Both the position numbers and the translations under genes were made by a program. From Pseudonocardia sp. C8 (GTDB taxonomy: Bacteria; Actinomycetota; Actinomycetes; Mycobacteriales; Pseudonocardiaceae), in assembly GCF_014267175.1 (NCBI RefSeq), contig NZ_JACMTR010000002.1, positions 5,047,501 through 5,111,500 on the forward strand: 64,000 nt of DNA, written 5' to 3'. The notes under the pieces were generated by a model. It saw only the letters and a program-made list of their open reading frames with translations, was not told where the DNA came from and did no database searches. Positions 50,741-58,958 of the stretch are shown one piece after another. Numbering within the stretch: position 1 is the stretch's first letter; the number at the start of each line of letters is the position of its first letter.

Positions 50741-51415
50741 ATGTCCGACGGCGTCAAGAGGCGCTACGACTCGTCCCGGCGGCAGGAGCAGGCCCGGGAG
50801 AACCGGCGGCGGATCCTGGCGGCCGCGCAGACGCTGTTCATCGACCAGGGGTACGGGCGCACGACGATCGCGGACATCGCCGGGGCGGCCGGGGTCGCCG
50901 CCGAGACCGTGTACGCGGCCTTCCGGAACAAGCCCACCCTGCTTCACCGGGTGTGGGATCTCGCCGTCGGCGGCGACGAGCAGGACGTGCACCTGCTCGA
51001 CCGCCCCGAGCTGCGCGCCGTGTTCGCCGAGCCGGACCTCGTCACCCGGCTGACCCGCTTCGCCGAGGTCAACACCGCGATCATGCGCCGCACGGCCCCG
51101 CTGCTGCTCGCGCTTCGGGGCGCCGCGGCGAGCGATCCGGCCGCGGCCGCACTGGTGGCGCGGGCCGACGACGCCCGGCTGGAGGCGATCGGCACGCACG
51201 CGGCCGCGGCCGCCCGCACCGGCCGGCTCGGGGTTTCCGAGACCGAGTGCCGCGACGTGCTGTGGTCCACGACGGACGGGACGCTGTGGCACCGCCTGGT
51301 CGCCGAGCGCGGCTGGAGCGACGCACGCTACGCCGGCTGGCTCGGCCGGATGTGGGTGTCCGTGCTGGTCGCGGGGCACGAAGTCCCCTCGGCAGACCCG
51401 GGCGGCAGCCGGTAG
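50741..51415 (+). CDS. TetR-family regulator
   Basis: 224 residues. Basic N-terminal tail (KRRYDSSRRQEQARENRRRILAAAQTLFIDQGY), then TTIADIAGAAGVAAETVYAAFRNKPTLLHRVWD, the TetR helix-turn-helix. The rest is an all-helical ligand domain with a Trp-rich end (WSTTDGTLWHRLVAERGWSDARYAGWLGRMWV). It resembles the regulator at 55428 in layout and size. The 114 bases after the stop show no clear terminator. Confidence 0.87.
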   Translation: MSDGVKRRYDSSRRQEQARENRRRILAAAQTLFIDQGYGRTTIADIAGAAGVAAETVYAAFRNKPTLLHRVWDLAVGGDEQDVHLLDRPELRAVFAEPDLVTRLTRFAEVNTAIMRRTAPLLLALRGAAASDPAAAALVARADDARLEAIGTHAAAAARTGRLGVSETECRDVLWSTTDGTLWHRLVAERGWSDARYAGWLGRMWVSVLVAGHEVPSADPGGSR

Positions 51416-51529
51416 CACCGGCCCTGGGCGATCACCGGACCGGCGCGGCGTGCTGGGCCAGGGCGCGCCCGCGTCGACCCCTCACCACCGGTGTCGTGGC
51501 GTCGTCGAGCGCGGCGGCCCTGGGTTCCC

Positions 51530-52732
51530 TCACCACACCACCCGCAGGCCGGACAGCCCGTGGATGAGCCCCACCGGCCGCAACGGCGCCTCGGCCGCCG
51601 GGTCGGCGAGCCGCAGCCCCGGGAACCGGCGCAGCAGCGCCAGCAGCGCGATGCGCAGCTCCGCCCGGGCCAGTGCCGCACCCACACAGTGGTGGACGCC
51701 GTGCCCGAACGCGAGATGGCCGATCTCGCCCCGGCACAGGTCGAGCTGCTCGGGGTCGGTGATCCACGCCGGATCGCGGTTCGCGGCCGACAGCGACACC
51801 ATCACCAGCTCGCCGGCCTCGATGCGCTGACCGGCCAGCTCGACGGTCTCGGTGGCGACCCGGGGCGTGGCGGCGTTGACGATCGTGAGCCAGCGCAGGA
51901 GCTCCTCCACGGCGGCGTCGACCCGGTCGGGCCGCTCCCGCACGACGCGCAGCTGGTCGGGGTGGCGCAGCAGGGCCAGCGTGCCCAGGGCGAGCATGTT
52001 CGCGGTGGTCTCGTAGCCGGCCAGCAGCATCAGGTGGCCGATGGCGGCCAGCTCGTCGGTGGTGAACTCTGCGCCGTGCTCGCGGACCAGGTCGACCAGG
52101 AGACCCTCGCCGGTGCCGGGCCGGGTCGCGAGGTCGGCCATGTAGGCGCGGATCCGGCGGAAGTACGCCGCTCGTTCGTGCGGCGACAGCGACAGGTCGA
52201 GCGAGCGGTTCGCGAGGTGCTGGAACCGTTCCCGGTCCTCGCCGGACACCCCGAGCAGCTCGCCGATCACCAGTGACGGGATCGGGAGGGCGAACGCCGG
52301 GACGAGATCCGCCGGAGCACCCGCGCGTTCCATGCGGTCCAGATGGTCGTCGACGATCCGCTCGATCCACGGTTCCAGCCGGCGGACCTGGCGCATCCGG
52401 AACGCCCGGGCCACCGCCGCCCGCAGCCGGGTGTGCTCGGGCGGGTCCTGGGACAGCAGGTCGCCGGCGCGCTCCCGCCTGATGTCCTCGTCGGTCATGT
52501 CCTCGCCGGCGAGTCGGCGGGAGAAGTCGAACGGCTTCACGACGCTGAACCGCCGCGCGTCGGAAAGCACCTCCCGCGCGTCGGAGTGCCGGGTCACCAG
52601 CCAGGCGTCGTAGCCGAGCGGGGTGCTGACCTTCCCGATCCCGTCCTCCGACTGCAGTTTCAGCAGGCGCGGGTCGGGGTGGAACTCGGCGTGCCGGCAC
52701 AGGTACGCGGGCGCGGCGGGCGCCGCGGTCAC
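51530..52732 (-). CDS. cytochrome P450
   Basis: 400 residues, soluble bacterial type. Substrate-side DPPEHTRLRAAV (C helix), I-helix LLAGYETTAN with the oxygen-activating Glu-Thr pair, E-x-x-R in VEELLRWL, and the haem loop FGHGVHHCVGAALARAE with Cys349. The GTG overlaps the stop of the DinB-type gene (GTGA), so it is translated with it. It needs ferredoxin and reductase from elsewhere. The CYP subfamily and substrate cannot be read, but the bacterial CYP105/107-like pattern suggests small hydrophobic substrates. Confidence 0.94.
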   Translation of the reverse strand: MTAAPAAPAYLCRHAEFHPDPRLLKLQSEDGIGKVSTPLGYDAWLVTRHSDAREVLSDARRFSVVKPFDFSRRLAGEDMTDEDIRRERAGDLLSQDPPEHTRLRAAVARAFRMRQVRRLEPWIERIVDDHLDRMERAGAPADLVPAFALPIPSLVIGELLGVSGEDRERFQHLANRSLDLSLSPHERAAYFRRIRAYMADLATRPGTGEGLLVDLVREHGAEFTTDELAAIGHLMLLAGYETTANMLALGTLALLRHPDQLRVVRERPDRVDAAVEELLRWLTIVNAATPRVATETVELAGQRIEAGELVMVSLSAANRDPAWITDPEQLDLCRGEIGHLAFGHGVHHCVGAALARAELRIALLALLRRFPGLRLADPAAEAPLRPVGLIHGLSGLRVVW

Positions 52733-53415
52733 GACGCGTCCTCGGAGCGGGCCGTCGGCGCGGTCGCGGTGAGGCGGGCGGTGAGGGCGGCGGCGCCCTC
52801 ACCGGACAGCTGCGGCAGCGCGACGAGCCGCCCGCAGATCACCAGCAGCAGTGCGGCCACGGGACCGCGCACCTCCGGGCCCTCGCCGGCCGACCAGGTC
52901 GTGTCGGTGGCGACGAGCCGGAAGCCGGCCGTGCTCCGGACCGACGCCGGGGGCGGCGGCATCCGCATCGACAGGTTCCGGTCGGCGGCAGCGGCCGCGG
53001 CGTCGGGGTCCATGTCGAGCCGGCGGCCGAGCGGGACGGCGATGTCCTGGCTGTGCACCAGGATGTCGGTGAGCGTCTCGAGGTGGGTCACGCCGAAGTT
53101 GCGCCGGCGCGAGCCGATCGTGCCGCGGATCTCCGCGACGATCTGCCCGGTGGTCAGCTCGGCGGCGCGCAGCCGGGCGACGTGCTGGATCGTGCGGTCC
53201 ATGCTGCCCCGCCACTTGAGCAGTGTCCGCAGCACGTCACCGGGACCGAGCTGCTGGAGCGTCAGGTGGGCGGCGACGTCCCGCACCGTCCACCCCGGAC
53301 ACAGGGACGGCTGCTGCCACTCGTCGCCGGAGAGGTCCTCCAACACGGCGGCCAGCGCGGTGCGCTGCGCGTCGATCGCCTGCCAGACCCGGTCGCGGTC
53401 GAGGGAAACGGTCAT
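52729..53415 (-). CDS. maleylpyruvate-isomerase-family mycothiol-dependent enzyme (DinB fold)
   Basis: 228 residues from the ATG at 53415. VWQAIDAQRTALAAVLEDLSGDEWQQPSLCPGWTVRDVAAHLTLQQLG is the family N-terminus with the C-P-G-W-T-V-R-D-V-A-A-H block holding the metal His. A second His occurs in THLETLTDILVHSQDIAVPLGR. It probably binds zinc and uses mycothiol. Overlaps: ATGA with the TetR gene before it and GTGA with the P450 after it. Confidence 0.88.
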   Translation of the reverse strand: MTVSLDRDRVWQAIDAQRTALAAVLEDLSGDEWQQPSLCPGWTVRDVAAHLTLQQLGPGDVLRTLLKWRGSMDRTIQHVARLRAAELTTGQIVAEIRGTIGSRRRNFGVTHLETLTDILVHSQDIAVPLGRRLDMDPDAAAAAADRNLSMRMPPPPASVRSTAGFRLVATDTTWSAGEGPEVRGPVAALLLVICGRLVALPQLSGEGAAALTARLTATAPTARSEDAS

Positions 53416-53990
53416 GACGGAACCTCCGCGGATCGTGGCCGGATCACGGTCGTCACGAGCGCCGTGATCTGGTCGGTCGGGTCGAACGCCGGGTCCGGGA
53501 TCGCGAGTTCGTGCAGGACGAGGCCGGTGAAGTGGTTCATGATGATCGGTGCGTCGCGCTCGGGATCGGTGGAGCCGGCGACCCGCAGCCACTGCAGGAA
53601 CCACGCGTTGACCTCCGCGCCGGTGGCGGAGAGCTGCGCGCGCAGGGACGGGTGGATCCCGGACTCGACGAGGATCGCGTAGCGGGCCAGCGTCAGCGTG
53701 CGGTGCGCGCCGGTGGCCTCCCGGGCCGCGAGGACCAGCACCCGGGCCAGCTCGTGCGGTGTCGTCGGGTACGTCCGCCTCGCGAGGTCCTCCCAGGCCG
53801 CGCGCTCGCGGGCGGCGAAGCGCTCCACCACGGCGTCGAGCAGCGCGTCCCGGGTGCGGAAGTGGTTGGACGTGGAGCCCACCGGCAGGCCGGCCGCAGC
53901 GTCGACCGCACGGTGGGTCAGCGCACGGATCCCCCGCTCACCGAGGACGGTGATCGCTGCGTCGAGGAGCTCGTCCCGTCGCGTCCCCAT
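53412..53990 (-). CDS. TetR-family regulator of the P450 operon
   Basis: 192 residues. MGTRRDELLDAAITVLGERGIRALTHRAVDAAAGLPVGSTSNHFRTRDALLDAVVERF is the TetR DNA-binding domain; the recognition helix VGSTSNHF places it near the PvdQ/BetI-like regulators often paired with flavin or P450 systems. It leads a three-gene operon (regulator, DinB-type enzyme, P450) in which each gene overlaps the next by 4 bases. A CTGTA/TACAG palindrome lies 15 bases upstream. Confidence 0.88.
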   Translation of the reverse strand: MGTRRDELLDAAITVLGERGIRALTHRAVDAAAGLPVGSTSNHFRTRDALLDAVVERFAARERAAWEDLARRTYPTTPHELARVLVLAAREATGAHRTLTLARYAILVESGIHPSLRAQLSATGAEVNAWFLQWLRVAGSTDPERDAPIIMNHFTGLVLHELAIPDPAFDPTDQITALVTTVIRPRSAEVPS

Positions 53991-54004
53991 GGCTCATACT
54001 ACGA

Positions 54005-54018
54005 CTGTAGTGATACAG
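54005..54018. promoter_or_regulatory. operator of the TetR-P450 operon
   Basis: CTGTA-GTGA-TACAG, perfect 5+5, within a wider run of repeated ACTAC/GTAGT elements (53998-54024). It lies 15 bases before the TetR start and could also affect the divergent gene at 54147. Confidence 0.55.
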
Positions 54019-54146
54019 ACTACAAGTGTTGTTCCTGCCGACGATCATGGTGGAGCACGGTCATCCGCCTGCCCCTGGTCCCGGCTCGTCGTCCGGCCTA
54101 GCCTTGGCGCCCCGCCGGGTTCGCCGGCGACGAGAAGGGTCGTGCC

Positions 54147-54878
54147 ATGGCCACTGTCGACGAGATCGCGCCCGACATCTTCCGGATCAATCTGGGTGCG
54201 ATGCCGGGTGACCCGATCACGACGAGCTTCTTCCTCATCCGGGACGAGCAGCCGACGCTGGTCGAGACCGGGTACCGGAAGACCTTCGACGAGGCCTGGG
54301 AGGCCGTGAGTCGCCTGCTCGATCCGACCTCGTTGCGCTACGTGGTCGTACCGCACCTCGAAGGCGACGAATCGGGCGCGCTCAACCACTTCCTGGAGCG
54401 CGCACCGCACGCGCGTGCCGTCGGCAGCCCGATCGGGTCCGCGGTCAACCTGTCCGACTTCGCCGTCCGCGAACCCCTCGCGGTCGACGACAGCGACGCG
54501 TTCGACCTCGGGGCGCACCGGCTGCGCTTCCTCGTCACGCCGTACGTCCACCAGTGGGATTCGATGCTCGCCTACGACGAGACGACCCGAACGGTGTTCT
54601 GCTCCGACGTCTTCATCTCCCTCGGAGGCGGCCCGGCGATGACCGATCACGACGAGAGCGACGCGATGCTCGACGCGTACCGGATGATCGGCATCTTCCC
54701 GTCGAAGCGGCACCTCGATTCCGCGTTGGACAAGATCCAGGCCACGAACCCGGCGACGCTGGCCTGTCACCACGGCAGCGTGAAGGGCGGCCGCAGCGTT
54801 CAGGGCTACCTGCGCGCCATGCGCGAGAACGACGTGACCGGGCTGACGGAGTGGAACCCGATGGTGGAGGCCCGCTAG
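54147..54878 (+). CDS. metallo-beta-lactamase-fold protein with diiron (flavodiiron/ODP-like) ligand set
   Basis: 243 residues. The metal motif is VPHLEGDESGALNHF: His70-x-Glu72-x-Asp74 instead of the usual H-x-H-x-D-H, as in flavodiiron and oxygen-binding diiron proteins. Further ligands: the His in NHF (81), TPYVHQWDSM, VFCSDVF (bridging Asp), and ACHHGS. There is no flavodoxin domain, so it is the stand-alone ODP type, which binds or reduces oxygen or nitric oxide, or hydrolyses small esters. It is divergent from the P450 operon; AGAAGGG precedes the ATG. Confidence 0.8.
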   Translation: MATVDEIAPDIFRINLGAMPGDPITTSFFLIRDEQPTLVETGYRKTFDEAWEAVSRLLDPTSLRYVVVPHLEGDESGALNHFLERAPHARAVGSPIGSAVNLSDFAVREPLAVDDSDAFDLGAHRLRFLVTPYVHQWDSMLAYDETTRTVFCSDVFISLGGGPAMTDHDESDAMLDAYRMIGIFPSKRHLDSALDKIQATNPATLACHHGSVKGGRSVQGYLRAMRENDVTGLTEWNPMVEAR

Positions 54879-54890
54879 CGCGTCGGCCCG

Positions 54891-55373
54891 CTACGCGGCC
54901 GGCGGCGGACCGAGCAGCTCGATGCCGTGGCGGTGCGCGGCGTGCCCGAGCGCCACCGGGTCGATCGGACCCGGTTCGGGCAACCGCCGCTCCCGCGCCG
55001 GCTCGCCGACCTCGGCGGCGAACTCCTCGAAGCCCGACGGCGTGGTGATCTGGAGGGTGCGCAACGGCTCGGACCCGACGACGAAGGTGTGCGGCTCCCC
55101 GGCGGGCAGCAGCACGAAGTCACCCGGCCCGGCGTCGAGCACCGCCTCGCCGCACCGGAACTGCACGGTGCCGTCGAGCACGTAGAAGGCCTCGTCCTCG
55201 ACGAGGTGACGGTGCAGCGGCGGCGCGAATCCGGGCGGGTTGACGATCTCGACCACGGTGAGCCTGCCCCCGGTCCGGTCCCCCGCCGCCTTGACGGCGA
55301 CCAGGCTGCCGAGGAACCAGAGGGCCTGACCCTCGTCCGGTCGGGTCAGGTACGGGGCGACGGAGGCGGTCAT
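54891..55373 (-). CDS. cupin-domain protein
   Basis: 160 residues from the ATG at 55373 with AGGAGTGGGC upstream. VEIVNPPGFAPPLHRHLVEDEAFYVLDGTVQFRCG is cupin motif 1 (H-x-H and Glu ligands), and LLPAGEPHTFVVGSE is motif 2 with its His. It is a single-domain cupin of the kind annotated quercetin-2,3-dioxygenase-like; the metal ligands are complete. It is divergent from the TetR gene at 55428 with a perfect operator between, and is the likely target of that regulator. Confidence 0.85.
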   Translation of the reverse strand: MTASVAPYLTRPDEGQALWFLGSLVAVKAAGDRTGGRLTVVEIVNPPGFAPPLHRHLVEDEAFYVLDGTVQFRCGEAVLDAGPGDFVLLPAGEPHTFVVGSEPLRTLQITTPSGFEEFAAEVGEPARERRLPEPGPIDPVALGHAAHRHGIELLGPPPAA

Positions 55374-55387
55374 GCCCACTCCTTTGA

Positions 55388-55400
55388 TAGACACTGTCTA
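55388..55400. promoter_or_regulatory. TetR operator between cupin and TetR genes
   Basis: TAGACA-C-TGTCTA, a perfect 13-bp palindrome; a further TAGAC half-site lies at 55406-55410. TATGAT at 55416-55421 with 6 bases to the GTG suggests a leaderless transcript for the regulator. Confidence 0.65.
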
Positions 55401-55427
55401 CTGAATAGACGCCAGTATGATACCGGC

Positions 55428-56090
55428 GTGGGAGAAGTCAAGGAGCCGTCCGCGCGGCGCCCGTACCGGTCGGCGGTGCGGGAGGAGAACGCCCGCCGGA
55501 CCCGCCGGGCGATCGTGTCGGCCGCCGGGCCGTTGTTCGTGGAACGCGGCTATGCCGCGACCTCGCTGGCCGAGGTGGCCCGTGCGGCCGGGGTCGCCCG
55601 CCCGACCGTCGCCGCGGCGTTCGGGTCGAAACCGGCGCTGTTGCGGCAGATCCTGAACGAGGCACTCGCCGGTGACGACGAGCCCGTCCCGGTGGCCGAA
55701 CGGCCGTGGTTCGCCCCGGTCTGGCAGGCCGGGACGGCCGGCGAGGTGCTCGACGCCTACGCCGGGATCTGCACGCTCATCGGGCGGCGGGCCGCGCGGG
55801 TGTTCGAGACCGTGCGGCGCGCCGCGGACTCCTCCGCCGAAGTCGCCGAGCTCTGGGCCACCGCGCAGCGCAACCGCCGTGCCGGGGCCGAGATGGTGGT
55901 GCGCCGGGCGGCCGGGTTCGGCGCGCTGCGCCCAGAGCTCGGCCCGGCGCGCGCGGTGGACGCCCTCTGGACGCTCAACGACCCGGCGCTCTACGGTGCG
56001 CTCGTCCTCGACAGCGGCTGGCCCGAGGACGACCACCGCCGCTGGCTGGCCGGTCAGATGCGCACCGCGGTCCTCGCCGACGACCGCTGA
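55428..56090 (+). CDS. TetR-family regulator of the cupin gene
   Basis: 220 residues from the GTG at 55428. RPYRSAVREENARRTRRAIVSAAGPLFVERGYAATSLAEVARAAGVARPTVAAAFGSKPALLRQIL is the TetR DNA-binding domain. C-terminal all-helical domain with a late Trp motif (AVDALWTLNDPALYGALVLDSGWPEDDHRRWLAGQM). Probably negatively autoregulated from the adjacent 13-bp operator. Confidence 0.87.
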   Translation: MGEVKEPSARRPYRSAVREENARRTRRAIVSAAGPLFVERGYAATSLAEVARAAGVARPTVAAAFGSKPALLRQILNEALAGDDEPVPVAERPWFAPVWQAGTAGEVLDAYAGICTLIGRRAARVFETVRRAADSSAEVAELWATAQRNRRAGAEMVVRRAAGFGALRPELGPARAVDALWTLNDPALYGALVLDSGWPEDDHRRWLAGQMRTAVLADDR

Positions 56091-56258
56091 GGACGGCCGT
56101 TGAGCACGCCCGGGCACCGGCGGGGCGTCACCACCGGCGGCGGGCTCCGGGACCACCGATGACTCCCGCACCCGGCCGCGGTCGACCCTGCGACGCGGTG
56201 CACGGCCCGGATGCCATGACGGGTCCACCCGCGCGTCACGACTGGGAGGAGGCCGGCG

Positions 56259-56618
56259 ATGGCCGTGATCGAGGACGTCCGACCGCTGGGCACCGAGCTG
56301 GAACGCTCCTACGAGGCGTACGTCCGCGGAGCGCTGCGGTTCCGCGTCAAGCAGATCGTCTACGTGGCGTTCTCCCTCGACGAGACCGTGATGGGCTTCG
56401 CGTTCCCGAAGGAGGAACGGGCCGGGCTCGTCGCGAGCGCCCCGCACACGTTCCGGATGCCGTCGGCGTCGGAGATGCGCTTCAACTGGGTGCACGCCGA
56501 CCTCCCGGCCCTGGACCCGGCCGAGGCGCGCGAGCTCGTGGTCGACGCGTGGCGCATGGTCGTGCCGAAGAAGCTCTCCTGCGCCTACGACCTCGCCCAT
56601 CCCGAGGGTCCGGGCTGA
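56259..56618 (+). CDS. MmcQ/YjbR-family protein
   Basis: 119 residues behind GGAGGAGG. VRGALRFRVKQIVYVAFSLDETVMGFAFPKEERAGLVASAPHTFRMP and the end block VVDAWRMVVPKKLSCAY are the YjbR fold, a double-wing DNA-binding-like domain of unknown role. Its end overlaps the DUF6223 gene on the other strand by 34 bases. The 168-bp gap before it holds nothing clear. Confidence 0.82.
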   Translation: MAVIEDVRPLGTELERSYEAYVRGALRFRVKQIVYVAFSLDETVMGFAFPKEERAGLVASAPHTFRMPSASEMRFNWVHADLPALDPAEARELVVDAWRMVVPKKLSCAYDLAHPEGPG

Positions 56619-56986
56619 GCCCGGCGGAAGCGGGCCAGGGCGAGCCCGGCGAGCACCGTGGCGGCCAGCCCGACGACGAGGGACACGTATCCGCCGACGA
56701 TGCCGTAGCCGGTGCCGGGGCCACCCTCGGCCGCCGCCACGACCAGGCCGCCGACGACCGCACCGGTCACACCCGCGACGAGGGCGGCGACGCCGCCGCG
56801 CCGCCCGGTGCCGGGACGGCGGGCGGCGCGGGCCAGGGCCCACCCGCCGGCGGCGATCCCGGCCAGGCCGAGCACCGCGCCCACCAGGGACCAGACACGG
56901 CCGGAGGTCAGGGTGTACGCGTCGGCGGCATGCTGCATCGGAGCGACGGTCTCGAACGGCACCGCGGCGGCGAGGAGGAGGGACAT
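56585..56986 (-). CDS. DUF6223-like membrane protein
   Basis: 133 residues from the ATG at 56986 (GAGGAGGAGG upstream). A signal-anchor start (MSLLLAAAVPF), then AADAYTLTSGRVWSLVGAVLGLAGIAAGGWALARA, GGVAALVAGVTGAVVGGLVVAAAEGGPGTGYGIVGGYVSLVVGLAATVLAGLALARFRR: three or four helices with the GGPGTGYGIVGG motif of DUF6223 proteins. It is divergent from a sensor kinase pair, which makes it a plausible output of that two-component system. Confidence 0.72.
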   Translation of the reverse strand: MSLLLAAAVPFETVAPMQHAADAYTLTSGRVWSLVGAVLGLAGIAAGGWALARAARRPGTGRRGGVAALVAGVTGAVVGGLVVAAAEGGPGTGYGIVGGYVSLVVGLAATVLAGLALARFRRAQPGPSGWARS

Positions 56987-57183
56987 GGCGTTCTCCCATG
57001 GTGAGGTTCCTGCGAGATCACCGGAGGATGCCCGCTCCCCCGGCCGCCGGTCGTCGTCCCGGCGCAGGCACTTCGGCGCTGCCGCGCCCGGCGCAGGCGT
57101 CGCGCACCTACTGCGCACGCGGTAGCCGACTGATCATCCGTGCGCAGGAGTCGCTCCGGCCCGCATCCGGCTAGGTTCTGCGC

Positions 57184-58299
57184 ATGGGCAGCGGCCGGGC
57201 CGGGGACTGGGCGATCGCCGGTGCTACGGCGGCGGTCGTGCTGGCCACCGAGCTGTCCCCCGGGCAGCACGTCCCGTCGGCGCTCGACCCGCTGGGCTAC
57301 TCCCTGCTCGCCGCCTCCGGCCTGGTGCTGGTCGCGCGGCGCCGGTTCCCGATCACCACGCTCGCGGTGGCCGGGGCGTGCGTGCTGACCTACCAGGCTC
57401 TCGGGTTCACGGCCCCGGCGGTCGCGTTCCTGGTCGCGGTGTACGCCGCCGTGCGGGCAGGGCACCACGTCGCGACCGCCGCGGTGTCGCTGGTCATGCT
57501 GGCCGCCGTGCCGCTGGCACTCCTGGCCGCCGCGGACGGCCGGCTGCTGGGCGAGGCGCTGCTGCAGTCCCGCGACGTCCTGCCGCTGGCCTGGCTGATC
57601 GCGGCCGCCGCGGCGGGGGAAGCGCTGCGGCAGGCCGAGCGCCGCGCCGACGAGGCCGAACGCACCCGCGAGGAGGCCGCACGGCGCAGCGCCGACGAGG
57701 AGCGCCTGCACATCGCGCGGGAGCTGCACGACTCGCTCACCCATCAGATCTCGGTCATCAAGGTGCAGGCCGAGGCAGCCGTCCACCTGGCCCGCAAGCG
57801 GGGCGAGCAGGTGCCCGAGTCCCTACTCGCGATCCGCGAGGCCGGTCGCGAGGCGGCCCGGGAGCTCCGCGCGACCCTGGAGACCCTGCGCGACGACGAC
57901 CGCGATCCCGTGCGCGGCCTCGACCGGGTCGCGGACCTGGTGCAGCGGGTCCGGACGACCGGGCTGGACGCCACACTGACGGTCGGGGGCCGCCCGCGTG
58001 CGCTGCCGGCCGCCGTCGACCGCACCGGGTACCGGATCGTGCAGGAGTCGCTGACCAACATCGCCCGGCACGCCGGCGCGGGTACCGCGTCGGTCCGGAT
58101 CGACTACCGGCCCGACGCCCTGGTCATCCGGGTCGACGACGACGGCCGGGCCACCGCGGACACCGCCCCGGTCCCCGGCGTGGGCCTGCTCGGGATGCGC
58201 GAACGCGTCACCGCCCTCGGCGGCCACCTGCAGGCCGCGCCCCGCGACGAGGGCGGGTTCACCGTCCGGGCCGAGCTGCCCGCGGAGCAACCGTCGTGA
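57184..58299 (+). CDS. sensor histidine kinase, NarL/HisKA_3 family
   Basis: 371 residues. Five hydrophobic segments before residue 145 (for example SLLAASGLVLVARRR; VTAAVSLVMLAAVPLALLAAA-like run; LPLAWLIAAAAAG) form the sensor. A coiled stretch (QAERRADEAERTREEAARRS) leads to the dimerisation box IARELHDSLTHQISVI with phospho-acceptor His182. The HATPase domain has TGYRIVQESLTNIARHAGAG (N box), VDDDGRAT (G1) and GLLGMRERVTALGG (G2). The GTGA junction couples it to its response regulator. The signal is unknown. Confidence 0.93.
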   Translation: MGSGRAGDWAIAGATAAVVLATELSPGQHVPSALDPLGYSLLAASGLVLVARRRFPITTLAVAGACVLTYQALGFTAPAVAFLVAVYAAVRAGHHVATAAVSLVMLAAVPLALLAAADGRLLGEALLQSRDVLPLAWLIAAAAAGEALRQAERRADEAERTREEAARRSADEERLHIARELHDSLTHQISVIKVQAEAAVHLARKRGEQVPESLLAIREAGREAARELRATLETLRDDDRDPVRGLDRVADLVQRVRTTGLDATLTVGGRPRALPAAVDRTGYRIVQESLTNIARHAGAGTASVRIDYRPDALVIRVDDDGRATADTAPVPGVGLLGMRERVTALGGHLQAAPRDEGGFTVRAELPAEQPS

Positions 58300-58958
58300 T
58301 CCGGGTGCTGCTCGCCGACGACCAGCCGCTCATCCGCAGCGGTTTCCGCGCGCTCCTCGAGATCGAGGACGACATCGAGGTGGTGGCCGAGGCAGCGGAC
58401 GGCCGCGAGGCCGTGGCGCGGGCCGCCGAGCACCGGCCCGACATCGCGCTCGTCGACGTCCAGATGCCCGTCATGGACGGGATCGAGGCCACCCGGCGGA
58501 TCGCCGCGGACCCGGCGCTGACCGGCGTGCATGTCGTCATCCTGACGAATTACGGTCTCGACGAGTACGTCTTCCACGCGTTGCGCGCCGGCGCGGCCGG
58601 GTTCCTCGTCAAGGACGTCCAGCCGGACGACTTCGTGCACGCCGTCCGCGTCGCCGCCCGCGGGGACGCGCTGCTCGCGCCGTCGATCACCCGCACGCTG
58701 ATCGACCGCTACGTCTCCCAGCCGCTCCGTCCCGCACCTGGCACCGGCCTGTCCGAGCTGACCCGGCGGGAGCGGGAGGCCGTCGCGCTGGTCGCGCACG
58801 GCCTGTCCAACGACGAGATCGCCGCACGCATGGTGATCAGCCCGCTGACCGCGAAGACGCACGTCAACCGGGCCATGGCCAAGGTGCACGCCCGCGACCG
58901 CGCGCAGCTCGTCGTGCTGGCCTACGAGTCCGGCCTGGTGTCCCGGCGCGCGCCGTGA
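58296..58958 (+). CDS. LuxR/NarL-family response regulator
   Basis: 220 residues from the GTG at 58296. Receiver: acidic pair Asp8-Asp9, phospho-acceptor Asp54 (ALVDVQMPVMDG), Thr84 (ILTN), Lys106 (GFLVKDV). Output: LuxR helix-turn-helix LTRREREAVALVAHGLSNDEIAARMVISPLTAKTHVNRAMAKVHARDRAQLVVLAYESGLV. It is phosphorylated by the preceding kinase. The kinase-regulator pair faces the DUF6223 gene across a 197-bp gap. Confidence 0.95.
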   Translation: MIRVLLADDQPLIRSGFRALLEIEDDIEVVAEAADGREAVARAAEHRPDIALVDVQMPVMDGIEATRRIAADPALTGVHVVILTNYGLDEYVFHALRAGAAGFLVKDVQPDDFVHAVRVAARGDALLAPSITRTLIDRYVSQPLRPAPGTGLSELTRREREAVALVAHGLSNDEIAARMVISPLTAKTHVNRAMAKVHARDRAQLVVLAYESGLVSRRAP

